From positions 186,001-250,000 of the forward strand of contig CBDBVE010000001.1 in NCBI GenBank assembly GCA_965212595.1: a stretch of DNA of 64,000 nucleotides, written 5' to 3'. The notes below the pieces were generated by a model, which was not told the origin of the DNA, did not search any database, and was given only the letters and a program-made list of their open reading frames with translations. The DNA is from Poritiphilus sp965212595. Its GTDB lineage: Bacteria > Bacteroidota > Bacteroidia > Flavobacteriales > Flavobacteriaceae. Shown here piece after piece: positions 1 through 10,056 of this stretch (its first letter is position 1; each line of letters begins with the position of its first letter). The translations under genes and the position numbers were made by a program.

Positions 1-393
1 GGTGAAAATCCGCTTTATTGGAAGAACTGTGCTAAAATTCACGCCGCCCTGCAAAACTTCGACGAAGCCGATTTTGCCTATAAGCAAACAGTTGATCTTG
101 GCAATTATGAGCTGGATACCTGGTTGAATTGGGCCGAGGTAGTTACCAGGAATAAAGATTTCGATTCAGCAATTCAAATTCTTACCCAGGGATTGGAGTT
201 CTATCCTGAGGAAGCGGAAATCGAATATAAAATGGCAGGCTTGCACCTTATGTTAAACGAACCAATTAAAGCAAGGAACCTTTTTACGAACGCCCTGCGT
301 TCAGATTTAGACAAACTCTCAATTTTTGAGACTGAATTTCCCCGATTCTATCATTCAGACTGGGCTCAGAACATCATTTCTAACGTAAGATAA
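1..393 (+). CDS. TPR-repeat protein, 3' part only
   Basis: The reading frame is open from the first base of the window, so this is the C-terminal 130 residues of a longer protein. It shows at least two and a half helix-turn-helix units of tetratricopeptide type, with the usual small residues and Tyr/Phe spacing (for example the stretch around NALRSD and the unit starting GENPLYWKN). TPR arrays are protein-protein interaction scaffolds; the partner cannot be told. The protein ends 135 bases before the DUF368 gene on the same strand. The upstream part is outside the window, so any signal peptide or N-terminal domain is unknown. Confidence 0.75.
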   Translation, partial: GENPLYWKNCAKIHAALQNFDEADFAYKQTVDLGNYELDTWLNWAEVVTRNKDFDSAIQILTQGLEFYPEEAEIEYKMAGLHLMLNEPIKARNLFTNALRSDLDKLSIFETEFPRFYHSDWAQNIISNVR

Positions 394-507
394 GCAGTTT
401 AGAAAGAGGCTTTTTTCAATTCGTTAAATCCGATCAAGCAGATTTAAAACTTTCTTCAAAACCTAAAAGAGACGTTAAATTCACCGAGCGCTTCAGAATA
501 AAAGAGC

Positions 508-515
508 TACTTTTG
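508..515 (+). promoter_or_regulatory. possible -7 element TACTTTTG before the first DUF368 gene
   Basis: TACTTTTG matches the Bacteroidota -7 consensus TAnnTTTG and lies 12 bases before the ATG at 528, which would give a leader of only a few bases. A clear -33 TTG is not seen, so this is tentative. Confidence 0.35.
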
Positions 516-527
516 TTTTTTCTTTTT

Positions 528-1445
528 ATGGAAGACCGGAGCAGATTACAATATATTCTTGTTGCACTTAAAGGAATGGCCATGGGAGCTGCCGATGTGG
601 TCCCTGGGGTTTCCGGAGGGACTATCGCTTTCATCTCTGGTATTTACGAAGAACTTATCACTTCAATAAACAACATTGACCTTAAACTTTTAAAGGTTTG
701 GCGAAAAGAGGGTTTTAAAGTTTTTTGGACCAAACTGAATGGTAATTTCCTGCTGGCGCTGTTTGTAGGAATCTTATTTAGCATTTTCTCGCTTGCAAAG
801 TTTATTAGCTGGTTATTAGAGAACCAGCCAATCTTGTTATGGTCCTTTTTCTTCGGACTAATAGTAGCGAGTATTTTCTTCGTGGGTAAAGCAATTGAAA
901 AATGGAGTGCCCTTACAATAATTACCCTGCTGCTAGGCACTGCAGTGGCTTTTTACATTTCTACACTTCCGGTCTCTGAAAATACAGATAGTCTTCCCTT
1001 CCTTTTTTTATCTGGGGCGCTTGCTATTTGTGCAATGATACTCCCCGGAATATCCGGAGCTTTCATCCTGGTTCTATTGGGGTCGTACAAAACGGTCTTA
1101 GATGCGGTCCATGAAAGAGATTTTTCTATTGTGATGACAGTCGCGATTGGAGCCGTTTTTGGCCTTCTGAGCTTTGCAAGGCTGCTAAAATGGATGTTCA
1201 AGAACTTTAAAAACCCTACTTTGGCTCTATTAACTGGTTTTATTCTGGGCTCCCTTAACAAAATATGGCCTTGGAAAAAGGTCTTGGAAACCAGATCTTT
1301 TGGCGAAAAAACCATTGTAGTACAAGAACAAAGTGTCAGTCCTTTTGCCTTCGACGGGGACCCACAACTATTGTATGCTGTACTTCTGGCCTTGCTAGGA
1401 TTTTCGCTTATTTTTATTCTTGAAAAATCGGCCTCTAAAAAATAA
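528..1445 (+). CDS. DUF368 family polyprenyl-phosphate transporter, copy 1
   Basis: A 305-residue polytopic membrane protein of the DUF368 family. Known members (PopT) return undecaprenyl phosphate, the lipid carrier for cell-wall and surface polymer synthesis, across the inner membrane. The family signature is plain at the N-terminus (KGMAMGAADVVPGVSGGT) and is echoed halfway through (ILPGISGAFILVLLGSY), reflecting the internal duplication of the fold. About eight hydrophobic segments are visible. A TTG at 513 would add five residues; the ATG at 528 begins the conserved part and is preferred. It is followed 13 bases later by a second DUF368 gene and then aroE, probably one operon. Confidence 0.85.
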   Translation: MEDRSRLQYILVALKGMAMGAADVVPGVSGGTIAFISGIYEELITSINNIDLKLLKVWRKEGFKVFWTKLNGNFLLALFVGILFSIFSLAKFISWLLENQPILLWSFFFGLIVASIFFVGKAIEKWSALTIITLLLGTAVAFYISTLPVSENTDSLPFLFLSGALAICAMILPGISGAFILVLLGSYKTVLDAVHERDFSIVMTVAIGAVFGLLSFARLLKWMFKNFKNPTLALLTGFILGSLNKIWPWKKVLETRSFGEKTIVVQEQSVSPFAFDGDPQLLYAVLLALLGFSLIFILEKSASKK

Positions 1446-1458
1446 TCCCGGTCTTAAA

Positions 1459-2478
1459 ATGCATCAACCCAGAACAATTTTAGACAAGTTTTTTTTGGTC
1501 ATTAAAGGACTTTGCATGGGGGCCGCTAACAAAGTTCCAGGGGTATCTGGCGGAATTGTGGCATTCGTGGCAGGTTTTTATGAAGAATTTATCTATTCGC
1601 TTCAAAAGGTAAACCTCAAGGCCTTTAAACTTCTTTTCAATGGAAGGTTTAGAAGCTTCTATCGCTACACCAACGGGCAGTTTCTCGTACTGCTCATTTT
1701 TGGAATGCTGGTAAGTTACTTTAGCATTTCAAAACTGCTCGACTATTTTCTAGAACAAAAGGAACTTTTTGTATGGGCAGCTTTTTTTGGAATGATAATC
1801 GGTTCTATATACTATATCGCAAAAGACTTTGAACATTGGAACAATAGAACAATCCCTGCGGGAATAATAGGGCTTGTGGTGGGTATCTCTATTAGTTTTT
1901 TGAGTCCGGCAAAAGAAAATGACAACCTGTTCTTCATCTTTCTTTGCGGTATCATAAGCGTATCAGGGATGACACTTCCGGGGCTTTCTGGCTCATTTAT
2001 ATTGATTTTGCTAGGTAATTACGTTTTGCTGTTGGTAGATTCAGTGAATGCGCTTTATGACACATTTTCTGAAATTTTTACAGGCGATTTCAGTTTTACC
2101 AAGGATCCAAAACGCCTTAATACACTCAAAATTTTGGCGGTCTTTACGGCCGGTTCAGCAACTGGGCTTGTTACACTCTCTCACATACTTGGATATGTTC
2201 TCAAGCGCTTTAAGCACGCCACTACTGCCGTCATCATTGGTTTCATTACAGGTTCTCTTGGGGTGGTATGGCCCTGGAAAAGATCCATATTTATGATGGA
2301 TGAAGCTGGCAACAATGTCCTGGATTCTAACGGCGATAAAATAATTACCAACTATGAACGCTATCTCCCGGCCGTAGGAGAAGCAGAGACATGGTGGGCT
2401 GCGGTATTTGTTATTTTAGGAATTAGTATTTTGCTAGGATTAGATTGGTATGGAAAAGTCAGGAAACAAAGAATATAG
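1459..2478 (+). CDS. DUF368 family polyprenyl-phosphate transporter, copy 2
   Basis: A 339-residue paralogue of the preceding gene with the same paired signatures, KGLCMGAANKVPGVSGGIV near the N-terminus and TLPGLSGSFILILLGNY in the second half. It is slightly longer, with an extra loop near residue 200 (after NALYDTF) and another near the C-terminus. A TTG at 1420 would overlap the upstream gene; the ATG at 1459 gives a normal N-terminus. The last 29 bases overlap the start of aroE, so translation is probably coupled. By family the function is transport of undecaprenyl phosphate or a related polyprenyl lipid; whether the two copies share substrate or work as a pair cannot be seen. Confidence 0.85.
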   Translation: MHQPRTILDKFFLVIKGLCMGAANKVPGVSGGIVAFVAGFYEEFIYSLQKVNLKAFKLLFNGRFRSFYRYTNGQFLVLLIFGMLVSYFSISKLLDYFLEQKELFVWAAFFGMIIGSIYYIAKDFEHWNNRTIPAGIIGLVVGISISFLSPAKENDNLFFIFLCGIISVSGMTLPGLSGSFILILLGNYVLLLVDSVNALYDTFSEIFTGDFSFTKDPKRLNTLKILAVFTAGSATGLVTLSHILGYVLKRFKHATTAVIIGFITGSLGVVWPWKRSIFMMDEAGNNVLDSNGDKIITNYERYLPAVGEAETWWAAVFVILGISILLGLDWYGKVRKQRI

Positions 2479-3205
2479 ATTTGGCCTTATAGGTAAAAAT
2501 ATCTCCTATTCCTTCTCCCGCGGATATTTCACGAAAAAGTTCGAGCAGCTGGGATTAAGTAATTTCACCTACTCTAATTTCGATTTAAAAAGTGAGGAGG
2601 AGCTAGCCTCTTTTCTGAAAGAAAATAAGTTTGGGTTAAAGGGCCTTAATGTTACCATTCCCTATAAGGAATCCGTGATTAAATACCTGGATGAAATAGA
2701 CCCTAAAGCCGAGGCTATTGGAGCCGTAAATACTATTAAATTTACAGATAACGGATTAAAAGGCTACAATACAGATATTTACGGCTTTGAGAATTCATTA
2801 ACCTCCTTACTTGGCCCCCAACAGTTAAAAGCTTTGATCCTGGGAACAGGCGGGGCTTCAAAGGCCATAGCTTTTGTTTTAGACGCGTTGAATATTAGTT
2901 ATTTATTCGTATCGCGCAATCCAATCAAGGGCCAGTTAGGTTATGTTGACCTCAATGATATCGTACTTGACACGCATCAGCTCATTATCAATTGTACACC
3001 TATTGGCACCTACCCCAGCACAGAGGAATCACCAGACATTCCTTACGATTTTGTCTCTTCAAATCATTTGTTTTTTGATCTGATTTATAATCCAGCCAAA
3101 ACCAAATTTCTAAGACAAGCAGAGGAAAGAGGGGCTACGATTTCTAATGGGCTTAAAATGTTAGAGCTCCAGGCAGAGAAGTCCTGGGAAATTTGGAATT
3201 CGTAA
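2450..3205 (+). CDS. aroE: shikimate dehydrogenase
   Basis: AroE reduces 3-dehydroshikimate to shikimate with NADPH in the chorismate pathway. The 251-residue protein has the substrate-binding start FGLIGKNISYSFSRGYF, the catalytic-lysine segment GLNVTIPYKESVI near residue 70, the Asn/Asp segment GYNTDIYGF, and a Rossmann glycine loop LGTGGASKAI near residue 127. The C-terminal GLKMLELQAEKSW is the usual AroE end. Length fits the short flavobacterial form. It overlaps the DUF368 gene by 29 bases, and the pairing of DUF368 with aroE and DUF349 is common in the family. Confidence 0.95.
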   Translation: MEKSGNKEYRFGLIGKNISYSFSRGYFTKKFEQLGLSNFTYSNFDLKSEEELASFLKENKFGLKGLNVTIPYKESVIKYLDEIDPKAEAIGAVNTIKFTDNGLKGYNTDIYGFENSLTSLLGPQQLKALILGTGGASKAIAFVLDALNISYLFVSRNPIKGQLGYVDLNDIVLDTHQLIINCTPIGTYPSTEESPDIPYDFVSSNHLFFDLIYNPAKTKFLRQAEERGATISNGLKMLELQAEKSWEIWNS

Positions 3206-3357
3206 TATCAGCTCAAACCCCGCGGATTGCTTAGCTCTCCCTCTTAACCGGGACTTCATCGATTTCTCCAAAAAAGAAGTTTTATAACCTTGGCAGTTAG
3301 CATGGTTGTTAGTATCTTACATAAGCTATCAATAGAGGATAGGCAAACATTAAGAAA

Positions 3358-5364
3358 ATGTTGGACGAGAAAGATCACAAACTACAGGAAAATGTAGGGG
3401 GGGAAGAAAATTCAGAAACTACTGAGACTGAAAAAGATTCAGAGAAAAGCACTGAAGTAACATCCGAAACCTTAAATGAGCAAGCCCCTACTGAGGCAGA
3501 AGCTGCCGAAGAAGATGTTCTGGAGGAAATTGATGAGTCTAATGCAGAAGATGCAGAGGACGAAGATAATCAGCGAAGGCATCATATTCCCATTCAGGAC
3601 TACCATGCCATGTCTATGGAGAACCTCGTTGGGGAGTTGCAAAAGCTGGTAAGAAATGAAAAGGTTCAGGCAATTAAGAAGCATGTTGATGGTATTAAAC
3701 ATGAGTTCGATCTTAAGTTCCAGGAATTTCTGGAACACAAAAAAGAAGAATTTGTAAGTAAGGGAGGAAACGAAATAGATTTCAGGTATAATTCTGTCAC
3801 TAAAAGGCAGTTTAACGAAGTTTATTCAGAATACCGTGAAAAGCGCAATCAATACTACAAGAACTTAGAACAAAACCTAAAGACAAATTTGGCGGCAAGG
3901 CTTGAGATCATCGAAGAACTCAAAGGTCTTGTAAATGTAGAGGAAGATATTAACACCACTTACAAAAATTTCAAAGAGCTTCAGGAACGTTGGCGCAATG
4001 CCGGACCCATCCCAAGAAACAACTATAATGATGTGTGGCGAACCTATCACCACCACATCGAGATCTTCTACGATTTCCTTCATTTGAACCGCGAACTTCG
4101 CGATCTGGATTTTAAACACAACCTTGAAGAAAAGCAGAAAATAGTAGAAAGGGCCGAAGCTCTTGCCCAGGAAGAAGACCTTGGCAAGGCTTTTAGAGAG
4201 CTACAGACGCTTCACAAGATCTGGAAAGAAGATATTGGCCCTGTTGGCCAAGAGCACCGCGAAGAGATCTGGACTCGCTTTAGCAATGCCACAAAAGTAA
4301 TGCATCAAAAGCGGCAGGATTACTACAAAGATCTTGATAAGGTTTATGAGCAAAACCTGGTGAAAAAAAATGAGATCATTGAAAAAATCCAGGAGATTGG
4401 CGCCAATGTGTCTAACAACCACAGAGCACTGCAACAGCAGATAAGGGAGATTGAGGCGTTAAGAGAAGATTTTTTTAAAGCCGGAAGAGTTCCCCAAAAG
4501 GTAAACGAAGCTACTTGGGCGGCATTTAAGGAGGCGGTTAGGGCCTTCAATAGAAACAAAAACGCCTACTACAAAAACCTCAAAAAGGAGCAGCAGGAGA
4601 ATCTTGATAAAAAAAGAGAGTTACTCAATTTAGCGGTATCCCTCAAAGACAGTGAAGATTGGGATATAGCTACGGCCGAGATGAAGAGAATTCAGCGAGA
4701 ATGGAAGAATATAGGTCATGTTCCAAGAAAGTATTCCGACAAAATTTGGAACGAATTCAAAAATGCCTGTAATCATTATTTCGACAGGCTTCACGCGCTT
4801 AAAAATGAAGCCTTTAAAGAGGAGTCAGAAAATTACAAAAAGAAAAGCGATTGTCTGGAAAGACTGAGAGCCTTTAAGTTGAGCGGAGATAAAGAAAAAG
4901 ATCTTCCAGTAATTAAAGAATTTATTGAGGAATGGAAGTTGCATGGCAGGGTACCTTTCAACAAGAAAAGTATCAATGGAAAATTCAATAAAATTTTGGA
5001 TGCCCTGTTTAAAAAACTTGATATAAGCCGTCAGGAGTCAGAACTGTTGCGCTATGGCAATAAGATACAGCAGTTGGCTAAAGCTGATAATGAAAGGGCG
5101 ATTACCAATGAACGAACCTTCATCAGAAGGAAGATCGATGAAAGCAAGAATGAAATCAGGCAGTTAGAAAATAACCTTCAGTTTTTCTCCCAGGCCTCAG
5201 AAGATAATCCTGTAGTACAGGAAGTCATACAAAAAATTGATCGGCATAAGGAAGCCCTCGCCACCTGGAAAGCCAAGCTGAAGAAGCTGAACATCATGGA
5301 GAATAACCTCAGCAGGGAGGCTGATAAAATAGCAAACGATGAAACCTCCTCTGAAGAAGAATAA
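3358..5364 (+). CDS. DUF349 domain-containing protein
   Basis: A 668-residue cytoplasmic protein. The first 75 residues are very acidic and low in complexity (Glu, Thr, Ser, Asp). The rest is five or six DUF349 repeats of about 75 residues, each predicted as long helices with a W-x(n)-G-x-(V/I)-P motif, visible as ERWRNAGPIPRNNYNDVW, KEDIGPVGQEHREEIW, AGRVPQKVNEATW, REWKNIGHVPRKYSDKIW and EEWKLHGRVPFNKK. The C-terminus is a coiled coil. The exact role in Bacteroidota is unknown. It is a conserved neighbour of aroE in flavobacteria; the next gene starts inside its last 26 bases. Confidence 0.85.
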   Translation: MLDEKDHKLQENVGGEENSETTETEKDSEKSTEVTSETLNEQAPTEAEAAEEDVLEEIDESNAEDAEDEDNQRRHHIPIQDYHAMSMENLVGELQKLVRNEKVQAIKKHVDGIKHEFDLKFQEFLEHKKEEFVSKGGNEIDFRYNSVTKRQFNEVYSEYREKRNQYYKNLEQNLKTNLAARLEIIEELKGLVNVEEDINTTYKNFKELQERWRNAGPIPRNNYNDVWRTYHHHIEIFYDFLHLNRELRDLDFKHNLEEKQKIVERAEALAQEEDLGKAFRELQTLHKIWKEDIGPVGQEHREEIWTRFSNATKVMHQKRQDYYKDLDKVYEQNLVKKNEIIEKIQEIGANVSNNHRALQQQIREIEALREDFFKAGRVPQKVNEATWAAFKEAVRAFNRNKNAYYKNLKKEQQENLDKKRELLNLAVSLKDSEDWDIATAEMKRIQREWKNIGHVPRKYSDKIWNEFKNACNHYFDRLHALKNEAFKEESENYKKKSDCLERLRAFKLSGDKEKDLPVIKEFIEEWKLHGRVPFNKKSINGKFNKILDALFKKLDISRQESELLRYGNKIQQLAKADNERAITNERTFIRRKIDESKNEIRQLENNLQFFSQASEDNPVVQEVIQKIDRHKEALATWKAKLKKLNIMENNLSREADKIANDETSSEEE

Positions 5365-5848
5365 GAATGTCTTTGCCATTGGCAAAGAGGTTCTTGCAAT
5401 TTTGCTCCTATCTGTACTTAGCTTATCATGCTCCTCCAAAGAAGCAAACTCCCGGGAAAAAAGTGAGAGAACAGTCCTTTTAAATGCTGTAGAGGAGTTT
5501 AATGCTGCATTTGCCCAGGGAAACATTGGCAGATTAGAAGAACTCATCACAGCGAACTACCAACATACAAACGGCAGTTCCAGGGCCATTGGAAAGGAAG
5601 ATTGGCTTGCCTACTTGAGCAAAAGACAAAAAACCCTGAAGGATGGAACTCTTAAGGTACATGCATACAGCATGGATCAGGTTGGAGCGGAAATCTTTGG
5701 AGCTACCGCAATAGTTACTGCAAGGGTACAAGTTGACAGAACACAGAACGGGCTCCGCGAACAAAGCAAATTCAGGATTACAACATTGTGGGTAAAAGAA
5801 TCTGGCACTTGGAAAAGAGCAGGATTCCACGATGGGAGAATCGAATAA
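5339..5848 (+). CDS. lipoprotein with SnoaL/DUF4440-like domain
   Basis: A 169-residue protein with a lipoprotein signal: hydrophobic LAILLLSVLSLSC followed by SSKE, Cys near residue 31 as the lipidation site. The mature part is an NTF2-like cone fold of the SnoaL/DUF4440 kind (FNAAFAQGNIGRLEELI, YQHTNGSS, then beta strands ending TTLWVKESGTWKRAGFHDGRI). Such domains bind small molecules, but no catalytic set can be assigned. The ATG at 5339 overlaps the DUF349 gene by 26 bases. The S9 peptidase gene starts 23 bases downstream. Confidence 0.7.
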   Translation: MKPPLKKNKNVFAIGKEVLAILLLSVLSLSCSSKEANSREKSERTVLLNAVEEFNAAFAQGNIGRLEELITANYQHTNGSSRAIGKEDWLAYLSKRQKTLKDGTLKVHAYSMDQVGAEIFGATAIVTARVQVDRTQNGLREQSKFRITTLWVKESGTWKRAGFHDGRIE

Positions 5849-5871
5849 AAATCATAGAAAAACGTTCCAAT

Positions 5872-7914
5872 ATGATACGAAAACTAGCGCTACTAATCTC
5901 ATTCTTTTCTTTTCTTGTATTATGGGGTCAAACAGCAAAAAACCCTTCGTTTGAAGAGGTAATCTCATTAAAAAATGTTTCAAATGCCTTTATATCTCCA
6001 AATGGCAAAAAATATTGTATTCGAAGCTGAGGTTGCGGATTGGGATAAAAACAGGTATGATAGAGAGTTATGGCTTTCAAAGAACGGGGCGAAGCCTTTT
6101 CAGATAACAAATAATGCGAAAAACAGTAGTAACAGGCCTGACTGGTCTCCAAATGGGGAGTGGATCGCTTTTTTGTCGAATCGATCGGGAAAAAATCAGA
6201 TTCAGCTAATCCGGACCGATGGTGGAGAATCTTTTCAACTGACCGACACCGAAAAGAATATCTCAGGTTTTGAATGGTCACCTGATGGTAAAAAAATTGC
6301 TTTTTTGCAATCTGAGGATAAATCTAAAGAAGAAAAAAAACGCAAAGACAAGTACGGCGGTTTCGAGATAGAAGATAAGGAGTATGGCCTAGATCAACTC
6401 TGGGTTATAGATTTTAAGCCCGAAAGTTTAAATAAACTTCCCCTGCCCGAACAAGCAAAGGACTCTACCTACCTTGAAAGTCTAAAACCTAAGTTATTAA
6501 TCGAAGATGCGGGCTTTTCCATCAACGATTACAGATGGTCTCCGGATGGAAAACAGATTGCTATAGAACATCAGCCCAACCCGCTTAGAAACAGCTTTTT
6601 TAAGGCAGACATTTCTATCTATGATATTGCCTCCAAAACCCATAAGATTCTCGTCAATAACCTGAGCTACGACGGTTTGATAGACTGGTCTCCCGATGGA
6701 AATTCTATTCTATATGCGACGCATCTCAATGATAGCACTTCAAATTATTATTTGAACGGAAAGCTATTCAGGATTGATTTGGATGGTTCAAACAATAAAC
6801 AGTTGGCCAAAGATATTTGATGAAGACATATTTAGGTTACAGTGGAATAAAAATGGGATCTTCGGAATAGCATGGCGAAAAACCAAAAGAAAAATTATCG
6901 AGATCCATCCTGGGAGCGGAAAAGCTACGGTCTTAAACCAGGGCCCTGAAAGGATTTGGGGATTTTCTTTTTCCGATGATGGAAAAAAAATAGCATATAC
7001 TGGAAGGAATGATAACGATCTGACTGAAGTCTACTATGGAGACTTTCCGTTTAAAGGTTCAAAAAAAATCACGACTTCAAGCGCTCAAATTAAGCAATGG
7101 CTGGTGGCCAAAAGCGAAGTAATATCCTGGAAGAGTGAAGACGGCGCAACCATAGAAGGGGTGCTCCATAAACCAGAAAATTATGATCCGCAAAAAAAAT
7201 ATCCCCTACTCATAGTAATTCACGGAGGACCTACCGGAATATCCACACCAAGCCCTACTCCAGCTTATGTCTACCCTATGATTCAATGGCTAAACAAAGG
7301 GGCTTTGGTTTTAAGACCAAACTACAGGGGTTCAGCAGGTTATGGAGAGGCTTTTAGGTCACTAAACGTAAAGAATCTCGGGGTGGGAGACGCCTGGGAC
7401 GTACTCTCAGGTATTAAATCCTTAGAGGATAAAGGCCTAATAGATAGTGATAAAGTAGGGGCCATGGGATGGAGCCAGGGTGGCTATATTTCCGCTTTCT
7501 TAACAACAAATTCAGATAAGTTCAAAGCCATTTCGGTGGGTGCAGGTATTTCTAACTGGATGACGTATTACGTAAATACGGACATTCATCCGTTTACCCG
7601 ACAATATTTAAAGGCTACTCCCTGGTCAGATAAAGCAATTTACGAGAAAACCTCTCCAATGACCAATATTACCAATGCCAGCACTCCAACACTTATTCAG
7701 CATGGAGAATTTGATAAAAGGGTTCCAACCGCGAATGCATACGAACTCTTTCAGGGGACTTCAGGACAACGGAGTGGAAACAGAGCTGATTATTTATAAA
7801 GGATTTGGTCATGGAATTAGCAAACCCAAGGAGAGGCTCGTGGCTATGTGGCACAATTGGCAATGGTTCGGAAAGTACATTTGGGGAGAAGAAATTATGG
7901 TCCCAAAGGAATAA
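5872..7914 (+). pseudogene. S9 family peptidase (prolyl oligopeptidase type), three frameshifts
   Basis: Spliced together the three frames give 679 residues, a normal length for a secreted dipeptidyl or acylaminoacyl peptidase. Order: signal peptide (LALLISFFSFLVLWGQ), WD-like beta-propeller repeats (DWSPNGEWIAFLS, EWSPDGKKIAFLQ, RWSPDGKQIA, DWSPDGNSILYAT), then an alpha/beta-hydrolase domain with oxyanion motif HGGPTG, nucleophile GWSQGG, Asp in HGEFDKRVP and His in GFGHGIS. The frame breaks at 6007-6012 (A run), 6816-6818 (T run) and 7754-7757 (G run). Each is one extra base, and removing the three restores one frame with an intact catalytic triad. I infer sequencing error rather than a dead gene. 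Confidence 0.85.
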
Positions 7915-7943
7915 TGTCTTAGAAGAGCGAAAAAAGGGGCGTT

Positions 7944-8429
7944 TTGAAAATCGTATTTATACAAACAGGCGGAACTATAGATAAGGACTACCCTCGTACA
8001 TCGAAAGGTTGGGCTTTTGAGTTTGGAGATCCGGCTGTGCAACGGATACTTGACAAATTGAACCCTTCATTCGAGTACGAGCTCGTGACTTCCTGCCAAA
8101 AGGATAGCCTGGAACTTACAGATGCCGATAGGCAAGAGCTTGTAAAGCATATTGAGCAAAAAACGGGAAATGCCTATATAGTCACTCACGGAACAGACAC
8201 CATCATAGAAACCGCTGAGTACATAAGCAAGCAAGTTGAAAACAAATTAATAATACTCACAGGAGCTATGCGGCCAGAACGATTCAGTAATTCTGATGCT
8301 CCCATAAACCTGGGTTGCGCAATTGCCACCGCCAATCTCGTAAAGACCGGAGTTTATCTTGCAATGCATGGAATCGTCAAACCTTTTAGTGAGTTTAGAA
8401 GAGACCCTGATAGCGGCAAATTTAGCTAA
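7944..8429 (+). CDS. short asparaginase-domain protein
   Basis: 161 residues matching the N-terminal domain of L-asparaginase type I/II: nucleophile segment FIQTGGTIDKDYP, second motif VTHGTDTIIETAEYI and the lysine loop LTGAMRPERFSNSDAPIN. The C-terminal domain is absent, but proteins of this length ending in HGIVKP...GKF are common in Flavobacteriaceae, so this is a complete short form and not a truncation. Activity on asparagine is unproven for the short form. It lies 29 bases after the S9 peptidase and convergent to rny. Confidence 0.8.
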   Translation: MKIVFIQTGGTIDKDYPRTSKGWAFEFGDPAVQRILDKLNPSFEYELVTSCQKDSLELTDADRQELVKHIEQKTGNAYIVTHGTDTIIETAEYISKQVENKLIILTGAMRPERFSNSDAPINLGCAIATANLVKTGVYLAMHGIVKPFSEFRRDPDSGKFS

Positions 8430-8460
8430 ACCTCAAAAAGCAGATCCCTTAACTTATTGA

Positions 8461-10032
8461 CTACTTTGCAACGTTCACCGACCTGGTTTCCCGGATCACT
8501 GTGACCTTTACCTGCCCGGGGTAGGTCATGTCAGTCTGTATTTTTTGGGATATTTCAAAGGAGAGTTGGGCAGCTTTGTCATCGCTCACCTTTTCGCTTT
8601 CCACAATAACCCTTAGTTCTCTTCCTGCCTGAATAGCATAAGCTTTCTGAACACCGCCAAAGCCAAATGCAATTTCTTCCATATCCTTTAAACGCTGTAT
8701 ATAGGAATCCAGGACCTGCCTTCTGGCTCCAGGTCTGGCCCCGCTAATGGCATCGCACACCTGAACTATAGGAGAGATAAGGGTCTTCATTTCTATTTCG
8801 TCATGGTGGGCTCCAATGGCATTGCAAACATCTGGCTTTTCTCCATATTTTTCTGCCCACTGCATTCCCAAAATAGCATGAGGCGTTTCAACCTCAACTT
8901 CAGTATTGGGGACTTTTCCGATATCGTGAAGTAAGCCGGCGCGTTTGGCTAATTTGGGGTTTAATCCCAATTCTGCGGCCATCACTCCGCAAAGTTTGGC
9001 AACCTCTCTTGAGTGCTGTAACAGGTTCTGCCCATATGAAGAACGATATTTCATTCTTCCAATGGTTTTAATCAATTCGGGATGCAATCCATGGATTCCA
9101 AGATCAATAACAGTGCGCTTTCCTACTTCAACTATTTCCTGCTCTATCTGCTTCTCTGTTTTCTTTACAATCTCTTCTATTCGCGCAGGGTGAATTCTAC
9201 CGTCGGTCACCAATTTGTGTAACGATAACCTTGCTACTTCCCGCCTGACAGAATCAAAACAGGAGAGGATAATGGCTTCAGGGGTGTCATCGACTATGAT
9301 TTCAACCCCAGTAGCGGATTCCAGAGCTCTAATATTGCGACCTTCTCTACCAATGATACGTCCTTTTACGTCATCGGACTCGAGGTTAAATACCGAAACG
9401 CAGTTTTCAACCGCTTCCTCGGTACCAATTCGTTGAATGGTATTTATCACAATTTTCTTGGCCTCCTGCTGCGCAGTAAGCTTTGCTTCTTCAAGGCTGG
9501 CCTGCATATGAGCCATGGCATCGGTTTTTGCCGTCTCTTTTAGCGATTCTAATAACTGGCTTTTTGCCTCTTCTGCAGACAATCCAGAAATCACTTCTAA
9601 TTGCTGCACCTGGCTTTTATGAAGTTTTTCCAGTTCTGACTGCTTCTTTTCATAGAAATCCCTTCTATGCGCCACTTCTTTTATTCGTTGCTCTAACTGT
9701 TCGTTGAGTTTTTTATTCTTTGAGAGCTCTCCGCTCACTTGCGACTCCTTATCTCTCGTACGTTTTTCAGATTCAGCTATTTTTTTGTCCTTGTTAATAA
9801 TTACCTTTTCATGCTCTGCTTTAAGCTCAAGAAACTTTTCTTTGGCCTGGAAAATCTTATCTTTTTTAATATTCTCTCCTTCTACATTCGCAGCCTTTAC
9901 AATCGTTCCGGCCTCTTTCTTTGCATTACCTATAGTCCGGGAAGCTTTGCCTTTTTCTAGAAACTTTGCGATTACAAAGCCAACTAAAAGGCCAACAGCT
10001 CCTACTATAATTATTGTTGTCGTAGTGTCCAT
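8461..10032 (-). CDS. rny: ribonuclease Y
   Basis: Rny is a membrane-anchored endoribonuclease that starts mRNA decay. The 523-residue protein has a single N-terminal membrane helix (TIIIVGAVGLLVGFVIAKF), a long charged coiled coil to about residue 200, a KH RNA-binding domain with GRIIGREGRNIRALE near 227, and an HD domain with LLHDIGKV and AIGAHHDEIE. The C-terminal TYPGQVKVTVIRETRSVNVAK is the standard Rny end. The 6S-like RNA and zapA lie upstream on the same strand, an arrangement conserved in Bacteroidota. Confidence 0.95.
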   Translation of the reverse strand: MDTTTTIIIVGAVGLLVGFVIAKFLEKGKASRTIGNAKKEAGTIVKAANVEGENIKKDKIFQAKEKFLELKAEHEKVIINKDKKIAESEKRTRDKESQVSGELSKNKKLNEQLEQRIKEVAHRRDFYEKKQSELEKLHKSQVQQLEVISGLSAEEAKSQLLESLKETAKTDAMAHMQASLEEAKLTAQQEAKKIVINTIQRIGTEEAVENCVSVFNLESDDVKGRIIGREGRNIRALESATGVEIIVDDTPEAIILSCFDSVRREVARLSLHKLVTDGRIHPARIEEIVKKTEKQIEQEIVEVGKRTVIDLGIHGLHPELIKTIGRMKYRSSYGQNLLQHSREVAKLCGVMAAELGLNPKLAKRAGLLHDIGKVPNTEVEVETPHAILGMQWAEKYGEKPDVCNAIGAHHDEIEMKTLISPIVQVCDAISGARPGARRQVLDSYIQRLKDMEEIAFGFGGVQKAYAIQAGRELRVIVESEKVSDDKAAQLSFEISQKIQTDMTYPGQVKVTVIRETRSVNVAK

Positions 10033-10056
10033 ATACTCAAATTATATAATAAAAAA

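Noticed and set aside
7944..8429. Asparaginase as a truncated pseudogene
   Set aside because: The 161-residue length is normal for the short flavobacterial form and the reading frame is clean.
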